Shown: positions 10,340-20,063, numbered from the stretch's first letter. The stretch is DNA of 64,000 bases from Chitinophaga arvensicola (GCF_900110835.1 NZ_FOJG01000001.1:1127022-1191021), one strand, 5' to 3'. Made by a program: numbers and translations. The notes: generated by a model not told the origin, from the letters alone.

Positions 10340-10843
10340 TTACTTGCCAAAGCTACCGATAGCAATGGTGTCAGCACCATTCATCACTTTCAGGTAAGAA
10401 GTGAGTTCAATGGCGTTGTTGTATTTAAAAGTACTGTCTTTCTGAGTGCCACCAGCCTGGGAAACCTTGATAGACTTCACTTTTGTCAGAAGGTCCGCTT
10501 TCAGTGCAGCACCCGTGCCTTTGAAAGTTCCTTTGATCAGTGTATCTGTTTTAGGCGCTGCAGCAGTACCGGCAATCAGGTATACGCCATGAGTGGCATC
10601 CTTTACGTTCTTGGTAAGATTTAATACGACGTTTACACTACTATCGGTATTTTCGGAGATAGTAATGTCTCCCACTTTTTTATCTTTATCTGCACCGGTT
10701 CCTTTCAGTTCAAATGATTTAGAACGTGGTGTGGCTGGCGGTGGTGTTGGGTTGTCGTCGTCTTTGCAGGAAGTAAAAGTAATACCCAATACAGTAGCGA
10801 TCACTACTCCTGTCAGGAGTGCGTTTTTGTTGAACATAAGCAT
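10340..10843 (-). CDS. Hypothetical lipoprotein
   Basis: Not recognised. A 167-residue protein with a short hydrophobic N-terminus and the lipobox-like end GITFTSC followed by acidic residues (KDDDN) and a proline-rich linker, so it is probably a lipoprotein anchored in the envelope. The rest is Lys/Thr/Gly/Ala-rich and probably beta-rich, without catalytic motifs I can name. Start codons at 10843 and 10837 (MFNKNALL) are both possible. Monocistronic: its own hairpin terminator lies at 10268-10300 and the MATE gene diverges on the other side. Confidence 0.75.
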   Translation of the reverse strand: MLMFNKNALLTGVVIATVLGITFTSCKDDDNPTPPPATPRSKSFELKGTGADKDKKVGDITISENTDSSVNVVLNLTKNVKDATHGVYLIAGTAAAPKTDTLIKGTFKGTGAALKADLLTKVKSIKVSQAGGTQKDSTFKYNNAIELTSYLKVMNGADTIAIGSFGK

Positions 10844-11100
10844 GATATCCGTTTTAAGAAGGTGTTACGATTGTGATTATGATTGTGATGTTTATTGTTT
10901 ATATAGGTTTTCGGCGCTTACTTGTGATGTTAAACGGAGGTGTAAATAAAATGTTACAATAAAAAGTTGCGTCTTTTAAAAATATTTTTTCTGATGGTCT
11001 GTAATACTTGTCTGTATTGAGTTTTGAGCGGTGCTATTTTTTAATAGTGATAAGTATACATCCTTACTATGTGTTCCACCGCTTAATTTAAAAGATCGTT
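10844..11100. other. AT-rich intergenic region upstream of lipoprotein and MATE genes
   Basis: No convincing gene. It should carry the minus-strand promoter of the lipoprotein gene, but I see no clear TAnnTTTG element on that strand. Confidence 0.4.
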
Positions 11101-11130
11101 TTTGCCGGTAAAGAAATTAAATTACATTTG
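11101..11130 (+). promoter_or_regulatory. Bacteroidota-type promoter of the MATE gene
   Basis: TTTG at 11101-11104, an 18-base spacer and TACATTTG at 11123-11130 match the Bacteroidota -33/-7 consensus (TTTG, TAnnTTTG). Predicted transcription start near 11137 leaves a leader of about 140 bases before the ATG at 11277. Confidence 0.6.
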
Positions 11131-11276
11131 TAACGCATCATTGAATGCCCGAATTGATAGCAATATGAAAATGTAATAAGACGCCGGTACTTCCGCTTGT
11201 CGCCCTCCCACTTTCCTGATTTAGTTTGCAGCGCCACTGATTGCGTTGTCCCTCTTTTATTTTTCAAAATTTAGTT

Positions 11277-12692
11277 ATGCCTCTTTTAACGAAAATGCTT
11301 CAGCGCATCCCTCGTTTGTTTCAACTGTTCAAGATAGCCGTTGCCGGTAGTGAGAAGGAGTTCACCACCGGAAGTATTGATAGGGCGATATTGTTACTGG
11401 CCATTCCTATGGTCCTGGAAATGGCCATGGAATCGTTATTTGCAGTAGTCGATATTTATTTTGTGAGCCACCTGGGCGTAAATGCCATTACTACAGTAGG
11501 ACTTACAGAATCGGTATTGACGCTGGTTTATACAGGTGCTATGGGGTTAAGCATGGCGGCTACGGCCATGATTGCACGAAGAACCGGTGAGAAGGATCCG
11601 GCTGCTGCTGCACATGCCGCTATGCAATCACTATATCCCGGCTTGCTTGTTTCCGTGTTGGTTAGTATAGCAGGGATATTTTTTGCGAAAGATATATTAC
11701 TGATAATGGGCGCCGCCAAAGAAGTGGCCGATTACGGGTATGTATATACGCAGATTTTACTCGGCGGTAACATGGTGATTATATTGCTCTTCCTGATCAA
11801 TGGTATTTTCAGGGGGGCCGGTGATGCTGCATTGGCTATGCGGGCACTCTGGATTGCCAATGGTCTTAATATTATATTGTGCCCTTTACTGATTTCAGGA
11901 TGGGGACCAGTTCCGGCCATGGGGTTGAAAGGAGCTGCTATTGCCACTTTTATCGGCAGGGGCACCGGCGTCATTTACCAGGTATATCACCTGGTAAAGG
12001 GTAAAAACCTGATCCGTATTACGAGGAATCACCTGGCGCCGGCTTTCCCACTCATTGGGGCGATTCTAAAAATAGCGGTCGGTGCTACAGCACAAATGCT
12101 GATTGCCTCGGCCAGCTGGATTTTCCTGGTGCGTATTATCTCTCACTTTGGTAAGGATGCAGTAGCGGGATATACCATTGCCATAAGGGTCGTGATCTTT
12201 ACCATTTTACCTGCCTGGGGAATGGCGAATGCGGCCGCAGCGCTTGTAGGGCAAAACCTTGGTGCACAACAGCCGGAACGGGCCGAGAAGTCGGCCTGGA
12301 GAGCTGCTTTTTTTAACCTGGTATTTCTGGGTCTGGTGGCGGTCGTATTCATGACATGGGCGCCGGCTATTATCCGGTTCTTTACGGACGATGATATTGT
12401 GGTGGGCTATGCCGTGCAGTGTATCCGCTTAATGAGCGGCGGATATATATTCTATGCTTACGGGATGGTATTGACCCAGTCTTTCAACGGCGCCGGGGAT
12501 ACCCGTACCCCCATGTTGATCAATCTATTTGTCATGTGGCTATTTCAGATGCCATTGGCCTATCTGCTGGCTATCGTCCTTAAACTCGGTCCTGTAGGGG
12601 TTTTCTGGGCTATTGCCATCTCGGAGTCTACTGCTGCCATAGCCGCTATCCTGTTGTTCAGGCGGGGTAATTGGAAAAGGATAAAGATTTAG
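11277..12692 (+). CDS. MATE family multidrug efflux transporter
   Basis: Inner-membrane cation-coupled exporter of the MATE (NorM/DinF-like) family, predicted to expel organic cations or drugs. The 471-residue protein has about 12 membrane segments in two similar halves. Family features: the conserved opening of helix 1 (ILLLAIPMVLEMAMESLFAV), the ARRTGEKD loop in the first half, and GQNLGAQQPERAEKSAWRAA at the matching point of the second half. The start is set at ATG 11277 (MPLLTKML); the in-frame TTG at 11241 is less likely. Monocistronic; the PfkB gene downstream has its own -7 element. Substrate cannot be predicted. Confidence 0.92.
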   Translation: MPLLTKMLQRIPRLFQLFKIAVAGSEKEFTTGSIDRAILLLAIPMVLEMAMESLFAVVDIYFVSHLGVNAITTVGLTESVLTLVYTGAMGLSMAATAMIARRTGEKDPAAAAHAAMQSLYPGLLVSVLVSIAGIFFAKDILLIMGAAKEVADYGYVYTQILLGGNMVIILLFLINGIFRGAGDAALAMRALWIANGLNIILCPLLISGWGPVPAMGLKGAAIATFIGRGTGVIYQVYHLVKGKNLIRITRNHLAPAFPLIGAILKIAVGATAQMLIASASWIFLVRIISHFGKDAVAGYTIAIRVVIFTILPAWGMANAAAALVGQNLGAQQPERAEKSAWRAAFFNLVFLGLVAVVFMTWAPAIIRFFTDDDIVVGYAVQCIRLMSGGYIFYAYGMVLTQSFNGAGDTRTPMLINLFVMWLFQMPLAYLLAIVLKLGPVGVFWAIAISESTAAIAAILLFRRGNWKRIKI

Positions 12693-12716
12693 CTTCCTGC
12701 TTTCTTTTTAAGTAAT

Positions 12717-12724
12717 TACCTTTG
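12717..12724 (+). promoter_or_regulatory. -7 promoter element of the PfkB kinase gene
   Basis: TACCTTTG matches TAnnTTTG. Transcription would begin near 12731, after the in-frame ATG at 12722, which supports translation from 12773. No clear -33 TTTG is visible. Confidence 0.5.
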
Positions 12725-12772
12725 CCAGGTTTTGTATTAAATTTTAACATAATAAAAATTAACTCTAATAGC

Positions 12773-13696
12773 ATGTCACTCACAGTCGTAGGTTCTATGG
12801 CGTTCGATGAAATCGAAACCCCCTTTGCAAAGTCCGGAAGAATCATTGGTGGTTCCGCCAATTATATCGCTTGGGCTGCCTCAAATTTTGTTCAGCCAAT
12901 TAACCAGGTTTCAGTTATTGGAGAAGATTTTCCATCTTCTGAACTGGAGGCCCTGAAAGCTAAAGGTGTGGTGTTGGATGGCGTGCAGGTGAAGCAGGGA
13001 GAGAAATCATTCTATTGGTCCGGTAAGTACCATATGGATATGAACACCCGCGACTCACTGGCAACAGAACTGAATGTACTGGGTGATTTCCAGCCCGTTA
13101 TTCCGGATAGCTATCAGGGAAGCGAGTTCCTGATCCTGGGTAACCTGACTCCCCAGGTGCAGATGAGCGTGATCGATCAGTTTAAGGTGCGTCCCAAGCT
13201 GATTGTTATGGACACCATGAACTTCTGGATGGATGTAGCTCTGGATGATCTGTTGAAAGTGCTGAAAAGAGTGGATGTACTGATGGTTAACGACGGGGAA
13301 GCCCGCCAGTTAAGCGGTGAGTATTCTTTGGTAAAAGCTGCCCGTAAAATCATGTCTATGGGCCCACGTTACCTGATCATCAAGAAAGGGGAGCATGGTG
13401 CGCTGTTATTCTACGAAAACCATGTGTTCTTCGCACCTGCTATGCCATTGGATGATGTTTATGATCCAACCGGCGCCGGTGATACTTTTGCAGGAGGCTT
13501 TATCGGTCACCTGGCGAAAACAAAGGATATTTCCTTTGAAAACATGAAAACCGCTATCATAGTAGGTTCTGCCATGGCTTCTTTCTGTGTGGAGAAATTT
13601 GGTACAGAGCGTATCCGTGAAGTAACACATGAAGAAATTGCTGCCCGTCTCGAACAGTTCGTTCAGCTGGTGAACTTCGATATTGACCTCGTATAG
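12773..13696 (+). CDS. PfkB family sugar/nucleoside kinase
   Basis: Cytosolic ATP-dependent kinase of the ribokinase/PfkB superfamily; the substrate (sugar or nucleoside) cannot be fixed from sequence. The 307-residue protein opens MSLTVVGSMAFDEIETP, has the early GGSANYIAWAA glycine motif and the C-terminal signature DPTGAGDTFAGGF, in which GAGD forms the anion hole and its Asp is the catalytic base. The start at 12773 is chosen because the promoter -7 element at 12717-12724 would put the transcript start after the upstream ATG. A strong shared terminator follows at 13729-13764. Confidence 0.9.
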   Translation: MSLTVVGSMAFDEIETPFAKSGRIIGGSANYIAWAASNFVQPINQVSVIGEDFPSSELEALKAKGVVLDGVQVKQGEKSFYWSGKYHMDMNTRDSLATELNVLGDFQPVIPDSYQGSEFLILGNLTPQVQMSVIDQFKVRPKLIVMDTMNFWMDVALDDLLKVLKRVDVLMVNDGEARQLSGEYSLVKAARKIMSMGPRYLIIKKGEHGALLFYENHVFFAPAMPLDDVYDPTGAGDTFAGGFIGHLAKTKDISFENMKTAIIVGSAMASFCVEKFGTERIREVTHEEIAARLEQFVQLVNFDIDLV

Positions 13697-13728
13697 TATG
13701 GCCCATTAGCGGGTAGGTTAAAATATTT

Positions 13729-13764
13729 GGGGAGATGGAAAGGATATATCCTTTTCATCTCCCC
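13729..13764. terminator. Bidirectional terminator between convergent genes
   Basis: A 16-base stem (GGGGAGATGGAAAGGA / TCCTTTTCATCTCCCC, one G-T pair) with loop TATA. T-rich sequence follows on both strands, which suits the convergent PfkB and S1/P1 nuclease genes. Confidence 0.85.
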
Positions 13765-13786
13765 AGATTATTTTACGGCCCTGCGC

Positions 13787-14578
13787 TTATTTATAAATGC
13801 TATTGAGGATGGCAGCCAGTCTGAGACCACCTTTCAGCAGTTGTTGATTCAAATCTGCCACAAAAACATAGTTATACCGGTAGCTGAGTTTGGCATCAGG
13901 CTGCGTATAGGCATACACGCGATCGGAGAGCTGGTGTGAGTCGAACATCCAGTCGGCGATAGATCCCTGCTGTATGGCCTTAATTTCCGCTACAGATGCA
14001 ATATCCAGTGCTTTGGTGTATTCGGTGTAGCTCAACTGCTGGAAATCGATCAGTTGTTCGTCCCAAACCCGGTGGAGGTTGGATGGTTTATCGAACCACA
14101 TCACGGAGATCTTGTTGCCTCCCATATCTTCGTCACGGCCAACATGCAGCGGCTGGTGCATATCTCCTATCATGTGTACCAGGAACGTGAGCGCAAATAC
14201 CTGTTTTTCTTTAGGCAGTTGCTTGTTTTTCAGATCCTTTATCATGGCCTGTGTTTCGGTATACAGATTTTCGTCGGTGGCAGCGTTGAGTAACTGATCA
14301 AACTTTGCGCGGTCGATGTTGCCCGGAAAGTCCAGGTAGTGCCACTTGCTGGTATGATCATATTTGTGGGTGGTATCTGATTTGATGAAATCAGGCCAGT
14401 TGGCGATCATCGCCAGGCTTTGCCGGCCAAGGATGTTGGTAATGGCTTTGCGCGCCTGTGGAGTAAGGTGAAGCCACGCTATTTCTGCCGTGATGCGGTG
14501 ACCATTAGGTCCCCAGGCAAAAGAGGCAAGCGGAAGCAGGAAGGCCAGAAGCAGGCCCATTAGAATTTTTTTTCTCAT
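13787..14578 (-). CDS. S1/P1 family nuclease
   Basis: Exported zinc-dependent single-strand nuclease/3'-nucleotidase family (S1/P1, phospholipase C fold). The 263-residue protein has a signal peptide (MRKKILMGLLLAFLLPLASFA) cleaved just before Trp; in this family the N-terminal Trp of the mature enzyme is a zinc ligand. Further ligand motifs are visible: WGPNGH, the central HMIGDMHQPLHVGRDEDMGGN block with its conserved His and Asp residues, and NLHRVWDEQLI. A -7-like TAATTTTG lies on the minus strand at 14599-14606. It probably scavenges phosphate or nucleosides from nucleic acids in the periplasm or outside the cell. Monocistronic. Confidence 0.93.
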   Translation of the reverse strand: MRKKILMGLLLAFLLPLASFAWGPNGHRITAEIAWLHLTPQARKAITNILGRQSLAMIANWPDFIKSDTTHKYDHTSKWHYLDFPGNIDRAKFDQLLNAATDENLYTETQAMIKDLKNKQLPKEKQVFALTFLVHMIGDMHQPLHVGRDEDMGGNKISVMWFDKPSNLHRVWDEQLIDFQQLSYTEYTKALDIASVAEIKAIQQGSIADWMFDSHQLSDRVYAYTQPDAKLSYRYNYVFVADLNQQLLKGGLRLAAILNSIYK

Positions 14579-14681
14579 AAGTCCGTTGTATGTGGCAGCA
14601 AAATTAAAGCTTCTTTTTTAACACTTCCATTTCCTTATTCTTAAGTATTTTTACAGATAGTCCTCAAATACAGATTTCAAT

Positions 14682-16736
14682 ATGTCTTTTAATATACATG
14701 CTCCATACGCTCCCGCTGGTGACCAGCCGGAAGCGATCAAACAATTAACCCAGGCGGTGCAGGCCGGAGAACCATTTCAGACGCTGCTGGGCGTAACAGG
14801 ATCCGGTAAAACATTTACAGTGGCCAATGTGATTCAGCAGGTGCAACGCCCTACCCTGGTACTTACCCACAACAAGACCCTGGTGGCCCAGTTGTATGGC
14901 GAGTTCAGGCAGTTCTTCCCTGATAATGCGGTAGAATATTATGTGTCTTACTATGATTATTATCAGCCGGAAGCGTATATGCCTGTCAGTGATACCTATA
15001 TAGAAAAGGACCTGGCCATTAACGAAGAGCTGGACAAACTCCGTTTAAAAACAACTTCCAACCTGCTCTCCGGCCGCCGGGATATTATAGTGGTAGCCAG
15101 TGTATCCTGTATTTATGGTATTGGTAATCCTACAGATTATGAAAATGGTATCATCCGCATCCAGAAAGGACAAACGGTGAGCCGGAATACCCTGTTGCAC
15201 GGATTGGTGAACTCCCTCTATAGCCGTACCACGGCCGATTTTAATCGTGGAAACTTCCGCGTGAAAGGCGATACTGTTGATATCAACTTGCCTTACGTGG
15301 ATTATGGCTACCGGATTACTTTTTTTGGTGATGAGATAGAAGAAATAGAAACGATTGATGTGCAGAACAGCAAGCGGATTACCGTAGTGGAAAGTGCTGC
15401 TATTTTCCCGGCTAACATGTACCTGGCGCCAAAAGATATGATGCAGCAGATCATCTTTGAAATACAGGATGAGTTAAAGGCACAGGTAGAATATTTTAAA
15501 GCCAACGGAAAGCTGATAGAAGCGCAGCGTTTATCAGAAAGGGTAAACTATGATGTGGAAATGATCCGTGAACTCGGCTATTGCAGCGGTATTGAAAACT
15601 ATTCCAGGTTCCTGGACCGTCGTAAGCCCGGCGCCAGGCCATTCTGTCTGCTGGACTATTTCCCGGATGACTTCCTGCTGGTGGTAGATGAAAGTCATGT
15701 GACCATCCCGCAGATAGGTGCTATGTATGGGGGCGACCGTTCCCGTAAGTTGAACCTGGTGGAATTTGGTTTCCGTTTACCTTCTGCGATGGACAACCGG
15801 CCACTGAACTTTTATGAATTCGAGAATTTAGTGAACCAGGCCATTTTTGTGAGTGCTACTCCCGGTGATTATGAACTGAAGAAAACAGAGGGAGTGGTAG
15901 TGGAGCAGGTGGTACGTCCTACTGGTTTGCTGGAGCCGCCTATTGAGGTGAGGCCGAGTGTAAACCAGGTAGATGATCTGCTGGAAGAAATTGACAAACG
16001 GGTACAGAAAGGCGACCGTGTGCTGGTGACTACGTTGACCAAGCGCATGGCAGAGGAAATGGACAAGTACCTGGGACGTATTAATATTAAGTCGCGTTAT
16101 ATCCACTCCGAAGTGGATACCCTGGAACGTATTGAAATATTACGTGATCTGAGGTTGGGTAATATAGATGTATTAGTGGGGGTAAATCTGCTCAGAGAGG
16201 GACTTGATTTGCCGGAAGTGTCGCTGGTGGCTATTCTGGATGCAGATAAGGAAGGTTTTCTCCGGGATGAGCGCTCCCTGACGCAGACGGCCGGTCGTGC
16301 GGCGCGTAACGTAGATGGGTTGGTAATTTTTTATGCAGATAAGATAACGGAGAGTATGCAGCGTACGATGGATGAAACAGATCGTCGCCGTGAGAAGCAG
16401 GTGGCTTTTAACATCGCACATAATATTACACCGCGCACGGTGCGTAAAACCAAGGAACAGATCCTCGGACAAACGTCAGTATTGGAAATCAAGCACTTCG
16501 ATGAAAATTCACCGATGGCAGTGCATGATGAGGTGCAGTTGGTGGCGGAAGATGCGATGGCCTATGCTAAATCTTCTGCTGCAGGCGTAAAAACGATTCC
16601 ACAGATGGAGAAGTCTATTGCCAAAGTGAAAAAGGATATGGAAAAGGCGGCGCGTGATCTTGATTTTATGGAAGCGGCCCGTTTAAGGGATCAGATGTTC
16701 GCAATGGAGCGGGAATTGTTAGAAATGAAACAATAA
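14682..16736 (+). CDS. uvrB: UvrABC excinuclease subunit B
   Basis: Nucleotide excision repair: the helicase-like subunit that verifies damage handed over by UvrA and recruits UvrC. At 684 residues it has the usual family length. Seen: Walker A GVTGSGKTFTVANV near residue 40; the beta-hairpin with YYVSYYDYYQPEAY that inserts between DNA strands; the motif II region DESHVT; helicase motifs V and VI (LLREGLDLPEVSLVAILDAD, QTAGRAARN); and a C-terminal UVR coiled-coil motif (DLDFMEAARLRDQM) that contacts UvrC. Monocistronic, followed by a 409-base AT-rich gap. Confidence 0.98.
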   Translation: MSFNIHAPYAPAGDQPEAIKQLTQAVQAGEPFQTLLGVTGSGKTFTVANVIQQVQRPTLVLTHNKTLVAQLYGEFRQFFPDNAVEYYVSYYDYYQPEAYMPVSDTYIEKDLAINEELDKLRLKTTSNLLSGRRDIIVVASVSCIYGIGNPTDYENGIIRIQKGQTVSRNTLLHGLVNSLYSRTTADFNRGNFRVKGDTVDINLPYVDYGYRITFFGDEIEEIETIDVQNSKRITVVESAAIFPANMYLAPKDMMQQIIFEIQDELKAQVEYFKANGKLIEAQRLSERVNYDVEMIRELGYCSGIENYSRFLDRRKPGARPFCLLDYFPDDFLLVVDESHVTIPQIGAMYGGDRSRKLNLVEFGFRLPSAMDNRPLNFYEFENLVNQAIFVSATPGDYELKKTEGVVVEQVVRPTGLLEPPIEVRPSVNQVDDLLEEIDKRVQKGDRVLVTTLTKRMAEEMDKYLGRINIKSRYIHSEVDTLERIEILRDLRLGNIDVLVGVNLLREGLDLPEVSLVAILDADKEGFLRDERSLTQTAGRAARNVDGLVIFYADKITESMQRTMDETDRRREKQVAFNIAHNITPRTVRKTKEQILGQTSVLEIKHFDENSPMAVHDEVQLVAEDAMAYAKSSAAGVKTIPQMEKSIAKVKKDMEKAARDLDFMEAARLRDQMFAMERELLEMKQ

Positions 16737-17145
16737 TCGGTTCCCCAAAATGAGAACATTATATGTAATTATTTATAATATTAAATAGTTGCTCCAGCAA
16801 TTAACATAATAAAAATGTAATTTATATAATATTATTTATCAGGTGTTTGTGTGCTTATTCTCTCACTTACAGTAACACATGCACCTGGTAAATTTGAAAA
16901 ATGTTAACCTTTCCTTAATGATTGTCTAATTATATTGATAATCAACTTATTATATTTAAATATCAACGCTTTAAAACCCCTGATATCTAAAAAAATAATA
17001 ATTAATATTATTATTAATTTTAATATCATTGATTTAATCCTAATTATCGGGGGTGTTATTCAAATATTTCTATTTTTAGACCCTTCTATTTGATGTTTTA
17101 AATTTCACACCTACTTTTATTTAAGAAATTTAAAAATCAAACGCT
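16737..17145 (+). other. AT-rich intergenic region upstream of amt
   Basis: No gene seen. Much of the stretch is A/T, including a near-palindromic run of TAAT/ATTA units around 16990-17030. It must hold the amt promoter, but I find no exact TAnnTTTG element and no clear sigma-54 site. Confidence 0.4.
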
Positions 17146-18537
17146 ATGAAGAAAATATCTTTTCAGGACTATCTCCCCTTCATTTTCCTTGCGCTGATCG
17201 CAATTGTTGGAATTTTTATGCCTGCCCTCCCGAATTTTGCTGATACGAGCAAATATAATTCCTCCGATATCGCCTGGATTCTTGTAGCATCTTCCCTGGT
17301 ATTTTTGATGACTCCCGGTTTGTCCTTCTTTTACGGAGGCATGGTAAATAAAAAGAATGTGATTTCTACCATGATGCAAAGCTTCATTGCAACCGGATTA
17401 ATCAGCGTTGTTTGGTTAGTAGTTGGATTTAGCCTGGCGTTTGGTAAATCTTATCATGGTATTATCGGAGATCCCAGTACCTTTTTTATGTTTCAAAATG
17501 TAGGGTCAGGAGCCCCCTGGAGCCTGGCCCCCACTATTCCGCTGTTATTGTTTGCACTCTTCCAGATGAAGTTTGCCATCATTACACCGGCCCTGGTGGT
17601 TGGAGCAGTAGCGGAAAGGATCCGTTTCACTTCATATGTACTCTTCATGGTATTGTTCAGTTTACTGGTGTATGCGCCTATCGCACACTGGACCTGGCAT
17701 CCTGATGGTATCCTGTTTAAATTAGGTGTACTCGATTTTGCGGGTGGTACAGTAGTACATATCTCTGCAGGTTGTGCTGCACTGGCAGGAGCGCTGGTAC
17801 TGAAAAGAAGAAAAGATCACATCGAAAAGAAAGAATTACAACCTGCAAATATTCCCTTTGTATTACTGGGTACCGGTTTACTCTGGTTCGGCTGGTTCGG
17901 TTTCAACGCTGGTTCTGCTCTGAGCGCAAGTGCACTCGCTGCTACCGCCTTTGCTACTACCAATACCGCTACTGCTGCCGCCGGTTTATCATGGGTATTC
18001 TTTGATGTAATCCGCGGAAGGAAACCATCTGCACTCGGATTCTGCATCGGTGCTGTAGTTGGTCTGGTAGCCATCACTCCTGCTGCTGGTTTTGTTGCTA
18101 TCCCGCAAAGTATATTTATCGGCTTCATTGCTGCCATCATTTCCAACATCGCTGTACACTGGAAATCTAAAACCAGCATCGATGATACACTGGATGTATT
18201 CCCTTGCCATGGCTTAGGTGGTATGGTGGGTATGCTGCTTACCGGTGTATTTGCTACCAAAGCTATCAACGAAGGTGGTAACAATGGTTGGTTCTACGGC
18301 AACTTCGACCTGTTCAAAAATCAGGTACTGGGTCTGTTACTGGTAGTAACCTACAGCTTCGTAGTATCTTATGGTATCTTCAAACTCATCAACCTGATTC
18401 ACCCACTGCGTGTATCTGAAGAAGAAGAAGAACTCGGCCTGGATGTTACACAGCACAACGAAAACTATCATCCTTCTATGATCAGTGTAACCGACAACGG
18501 TTCTCTGAAAGAAGAAGATGAACTGGTTCACTCTTGA
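17146..18537 (+). CDS. amt: Ammonium transporter (Amt/MEP family)
   Basis: Inner-membrane trimeric channel that brings ammonium/ammonia into the cell. The 463-residue protein has about 11 membrane helices. Family landmarks: LMTPGLSFFYGGMV early on, FAGGTVVHISAGCAALAGA with the first pore histidine, and FPCHGLGGMVGMLLTGVFA with the second pore histidine. The C-terminal tail after the last helix (about 45 residues, EEEEELGLDV onward) is cytoplasmic and acidic. No PII (glnK) gene is adjacent. A porin gene follows in the same direction after an inverted repeat; amt-porin pairs are common in Bacteroidota and suggest ammonium passage across both membranes. Confidence 0.95.
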   Translation: MKKISFQDYLPFIFLALIAIVGIFMPALPNFADTSKYNSSDIAWILVASSLVFLMTPGLSFFYGGMVNKKNVISTMMQSFIATGLISVVWLVVGFSLAFGKSYHGIIGDPSTFFMFQNVGSGAPWSLAPTIPLLLFALFQMKFAIITPALVVGAVAERIRFTSYVLFMVLFSLLVYAPIAHWTWHPDGILFKLGVLDFAGGTVVHISAGCAALAGALVLKRRKDHIEKKELQPANIPFVLLGTGLLWFGWFGFNAGSALSASALAATAFATTNTATAAAGLSWVFFDVIRGRKPSALGFCIGAVVGLVAITPAAGFVAIPQSIFIGFIAAIISNIAVHWKSKTSIDDTLDVFPCHGLGGMVGMLLTGVFATKAINEGGNNGWFYGNFDLFKNQVLGLLLVVTYSFVVSYGIFKLINLIHPLRVSEEEEELGLDVTQHNENYHPSMISVTDNGSLKEEDELVHS

Positions 18538-18640
18538 AATAAAAAGTCGCTCGCCGGCTTCACTAAAGAGGTACCGTTCTTTGAATACGATCTTTATCAA
18601 CTTTATTAAAAAACGCATATACTTTACGTTGTAAGAACCT

Positions 18641-18718
18641 GGAATGGATAATTGGTAATCGAACTTGCTGTAAATAAGTGAAACTCGCACCAATCATTGA
18701 TTATTGATTATCCATTCC
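18641..18718 (+). repeat. Long inverted repeat between amt and the porin gene
   Basis: Arms 18641-18660 and 18699-18718 pair over 17 of 20 bases: GGAATGGATAAT with ATTATCCATTCC, a 3x3 internal mismatch, then TAATC with GATTA, enclosing a 38-base loop. An alternative inner pairing exists (ATTGGT 18651-18656 with ACCAAT 18689-18694). It could be a terminator/attenuator or an mRNA stabiliser; no T-run follows. Confidence 0.5.
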
Positions 18719-18824
18719 TTCTATTTCTGAATGTAGCATCAGAAACACAAGCACGCACCCCCGAAACAATCCGTGAGAAAAGGCCGCATTAGTACTTACC
18801 ATTTTATCAACCAAATTTATAAGT

Positions 18825-19910
18825 ATGAAAAGAATGTTAACGACCTTGTTTGCCATGGGCACTACTCTTGTTGCCATGTCGCAATCCACCACAGATAGTA
18901 CATCTGCACCCGCTTTTAAATTATCAGGATCAGCAGATGTGTATTATAAATACAATCTCAACGGAAATTACACTGATAATAAAACCAGCTTTACCAATTC
19001 CCACAACTCTTTTGAATTGGGAATGGTATCGTTGAAAGTAGAGCACGGATTCAAAAATGGTAGCATCGTTGCCGACCTCGGCTTCGGTAAAAGAGCCGGA
19101 GAATTTTCCTATAATGATGTACCCGGTTCTTCCAATGGCTTATCTATGGCCATCAAACAACTGTACGTATCTTACCAGGTAACTGAAAAAGTAAAGGTAA
19201 GCCTGGGTAGCTTCGCCACACACATCGGCTACGAGTTGGTAGATGCCTATGCCAACAGAAATTATAGCATGAGCTATATGTTTAGTTACGGTCCTTTTTT
19301 CAATACAGGTGTAAAGGCTGATATTGCCCTGACCTCCTCTTTAAGCGCCATGGTAGGGGTGTTTAATCCTACCGACCTGAAATCTGTATCCCTCAACAGC
19401 CACAAATATATTGGTGCACAGCTGGGCTTTGCTCCTGCAGAAACACCCATTAAATTATACCTGAACTATCTCGAAGGAAAAGATACTTTCGGTATTCAGA
19501 ACCACCAGGTCGACTTTGTTGCCACTTACCAGATCAACAAAGTATTGGGTCTGGGCTACAATGCTACCTATAGCACCTATTCTGATACACACGCACCTAA
19601 GAGCTCCCGTGAAAGCGCCAAATGGTGGGGAAATGCACTCTACGTAAACCTGGACTTCACAGAAAAATTCGGTCTTACTGTACGTGGTGAATACTTTAGT
19701 GATAAAGATGGTCTGAAAGTATTTGGAGCAATACCTGAAGGTGGTAATGTAGTAGCTGGTACACTTACTTTTAACTACAAGGTAGGAAACCTTACTATTA
19801 TGCCGGAATTCAGACTGGATAAGGCTTCTGCTGAGATATTCAACAAGTCGGATGGCAAACCTTATGATATGACATCCAATGTATTATTAGCCGCAACCTA
19901 CCATTTCTAG
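18825..19910 (+). CDS. Outer-membrane beta-barrel porin (BBP2/OmpL-like)
   Basis: Predicted outer-membrane porin. The 361-residue protein has the signal peptide MKRMLTTLFAMGTTLVAMSQ, a Ser/Thr-rich start, then alternating amphipathic strands (SGSADVYYKYNL, LGMVSLKVEHG, IVADLGFGKRAGEF) and ends in the aromatic barrel signal TYHF. The pattern, with a VGVFNPTDL segment in the middle, fits the putative beta-barrel porin 2 family. Its position 287 bases after amt suggests a role in uptake of ammonium or another small nitrogen solute across the outer membrane; this is inference from context. Confidence 0.8.
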   Translation: MKRMLTTLFAMGTTLVAMSQSTTDSTSAPAFKLSGSADVYYKYNLNGNYTDNKTSFTNSHNSFELGMVSLKVEHGFKNGSIVADLGFGKRAGEFSYNDVPGSSNGLSMAIKQLYVSYQVTEKVKVSLGSFATHIGYELVDAYANRNYSMSYMFSYGPFFNTGVKADIALTSSLSAMVGVFNPTDLKSVSLNSHKYIGAQLGFAPAETPIKLYLNYLEGKDTFGIQNHQVDFVATYQINKVLGLGYNATYSTYSDTHAPKSSRESAKWWGNALYVNLDFTEKFGLTVRGEYFSDKDGLKVFGAIPEGGNVVAGTLTFNYKVGNLTIMPEFRLDKASAEIFNKSDGKPYDMTSNVLLAATYHF

Positions 19911-19925
19911 TAGATTTTATTCACT

Positions 19926-19989
19926 CAGGTGCAGGTGTTTACCATCCGAAGAGATCGCCTTCCGGTAAATATCCTGCACCTGCTTTTTA
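19926..19989 (+). terminator. Terminator after the porin gene
   Basis: CAGGTGCAGG pairs with CCTGCACCTG, continued by TTACC/GGTAA with a small internal loop, and is followed by CTTTTTAT. Ends the amt-porin unit. Confidence 0.8.
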
Positions 19990-20063
19990 TCCTCCCCGGG
20001 ATGGCTCCTCAAAAATCAGAAATCCATAAATGATTTGTATTATCTTGGTGGCAAAAAGAAGTA

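Noticed and set aside
10593..10949. Plus-strand frame opposite the lipoprotein gene
   Set aside because: The opposite strand has a clear signal peptide and lipobox; the plus-strand product is low complexity at its end and lacks context.
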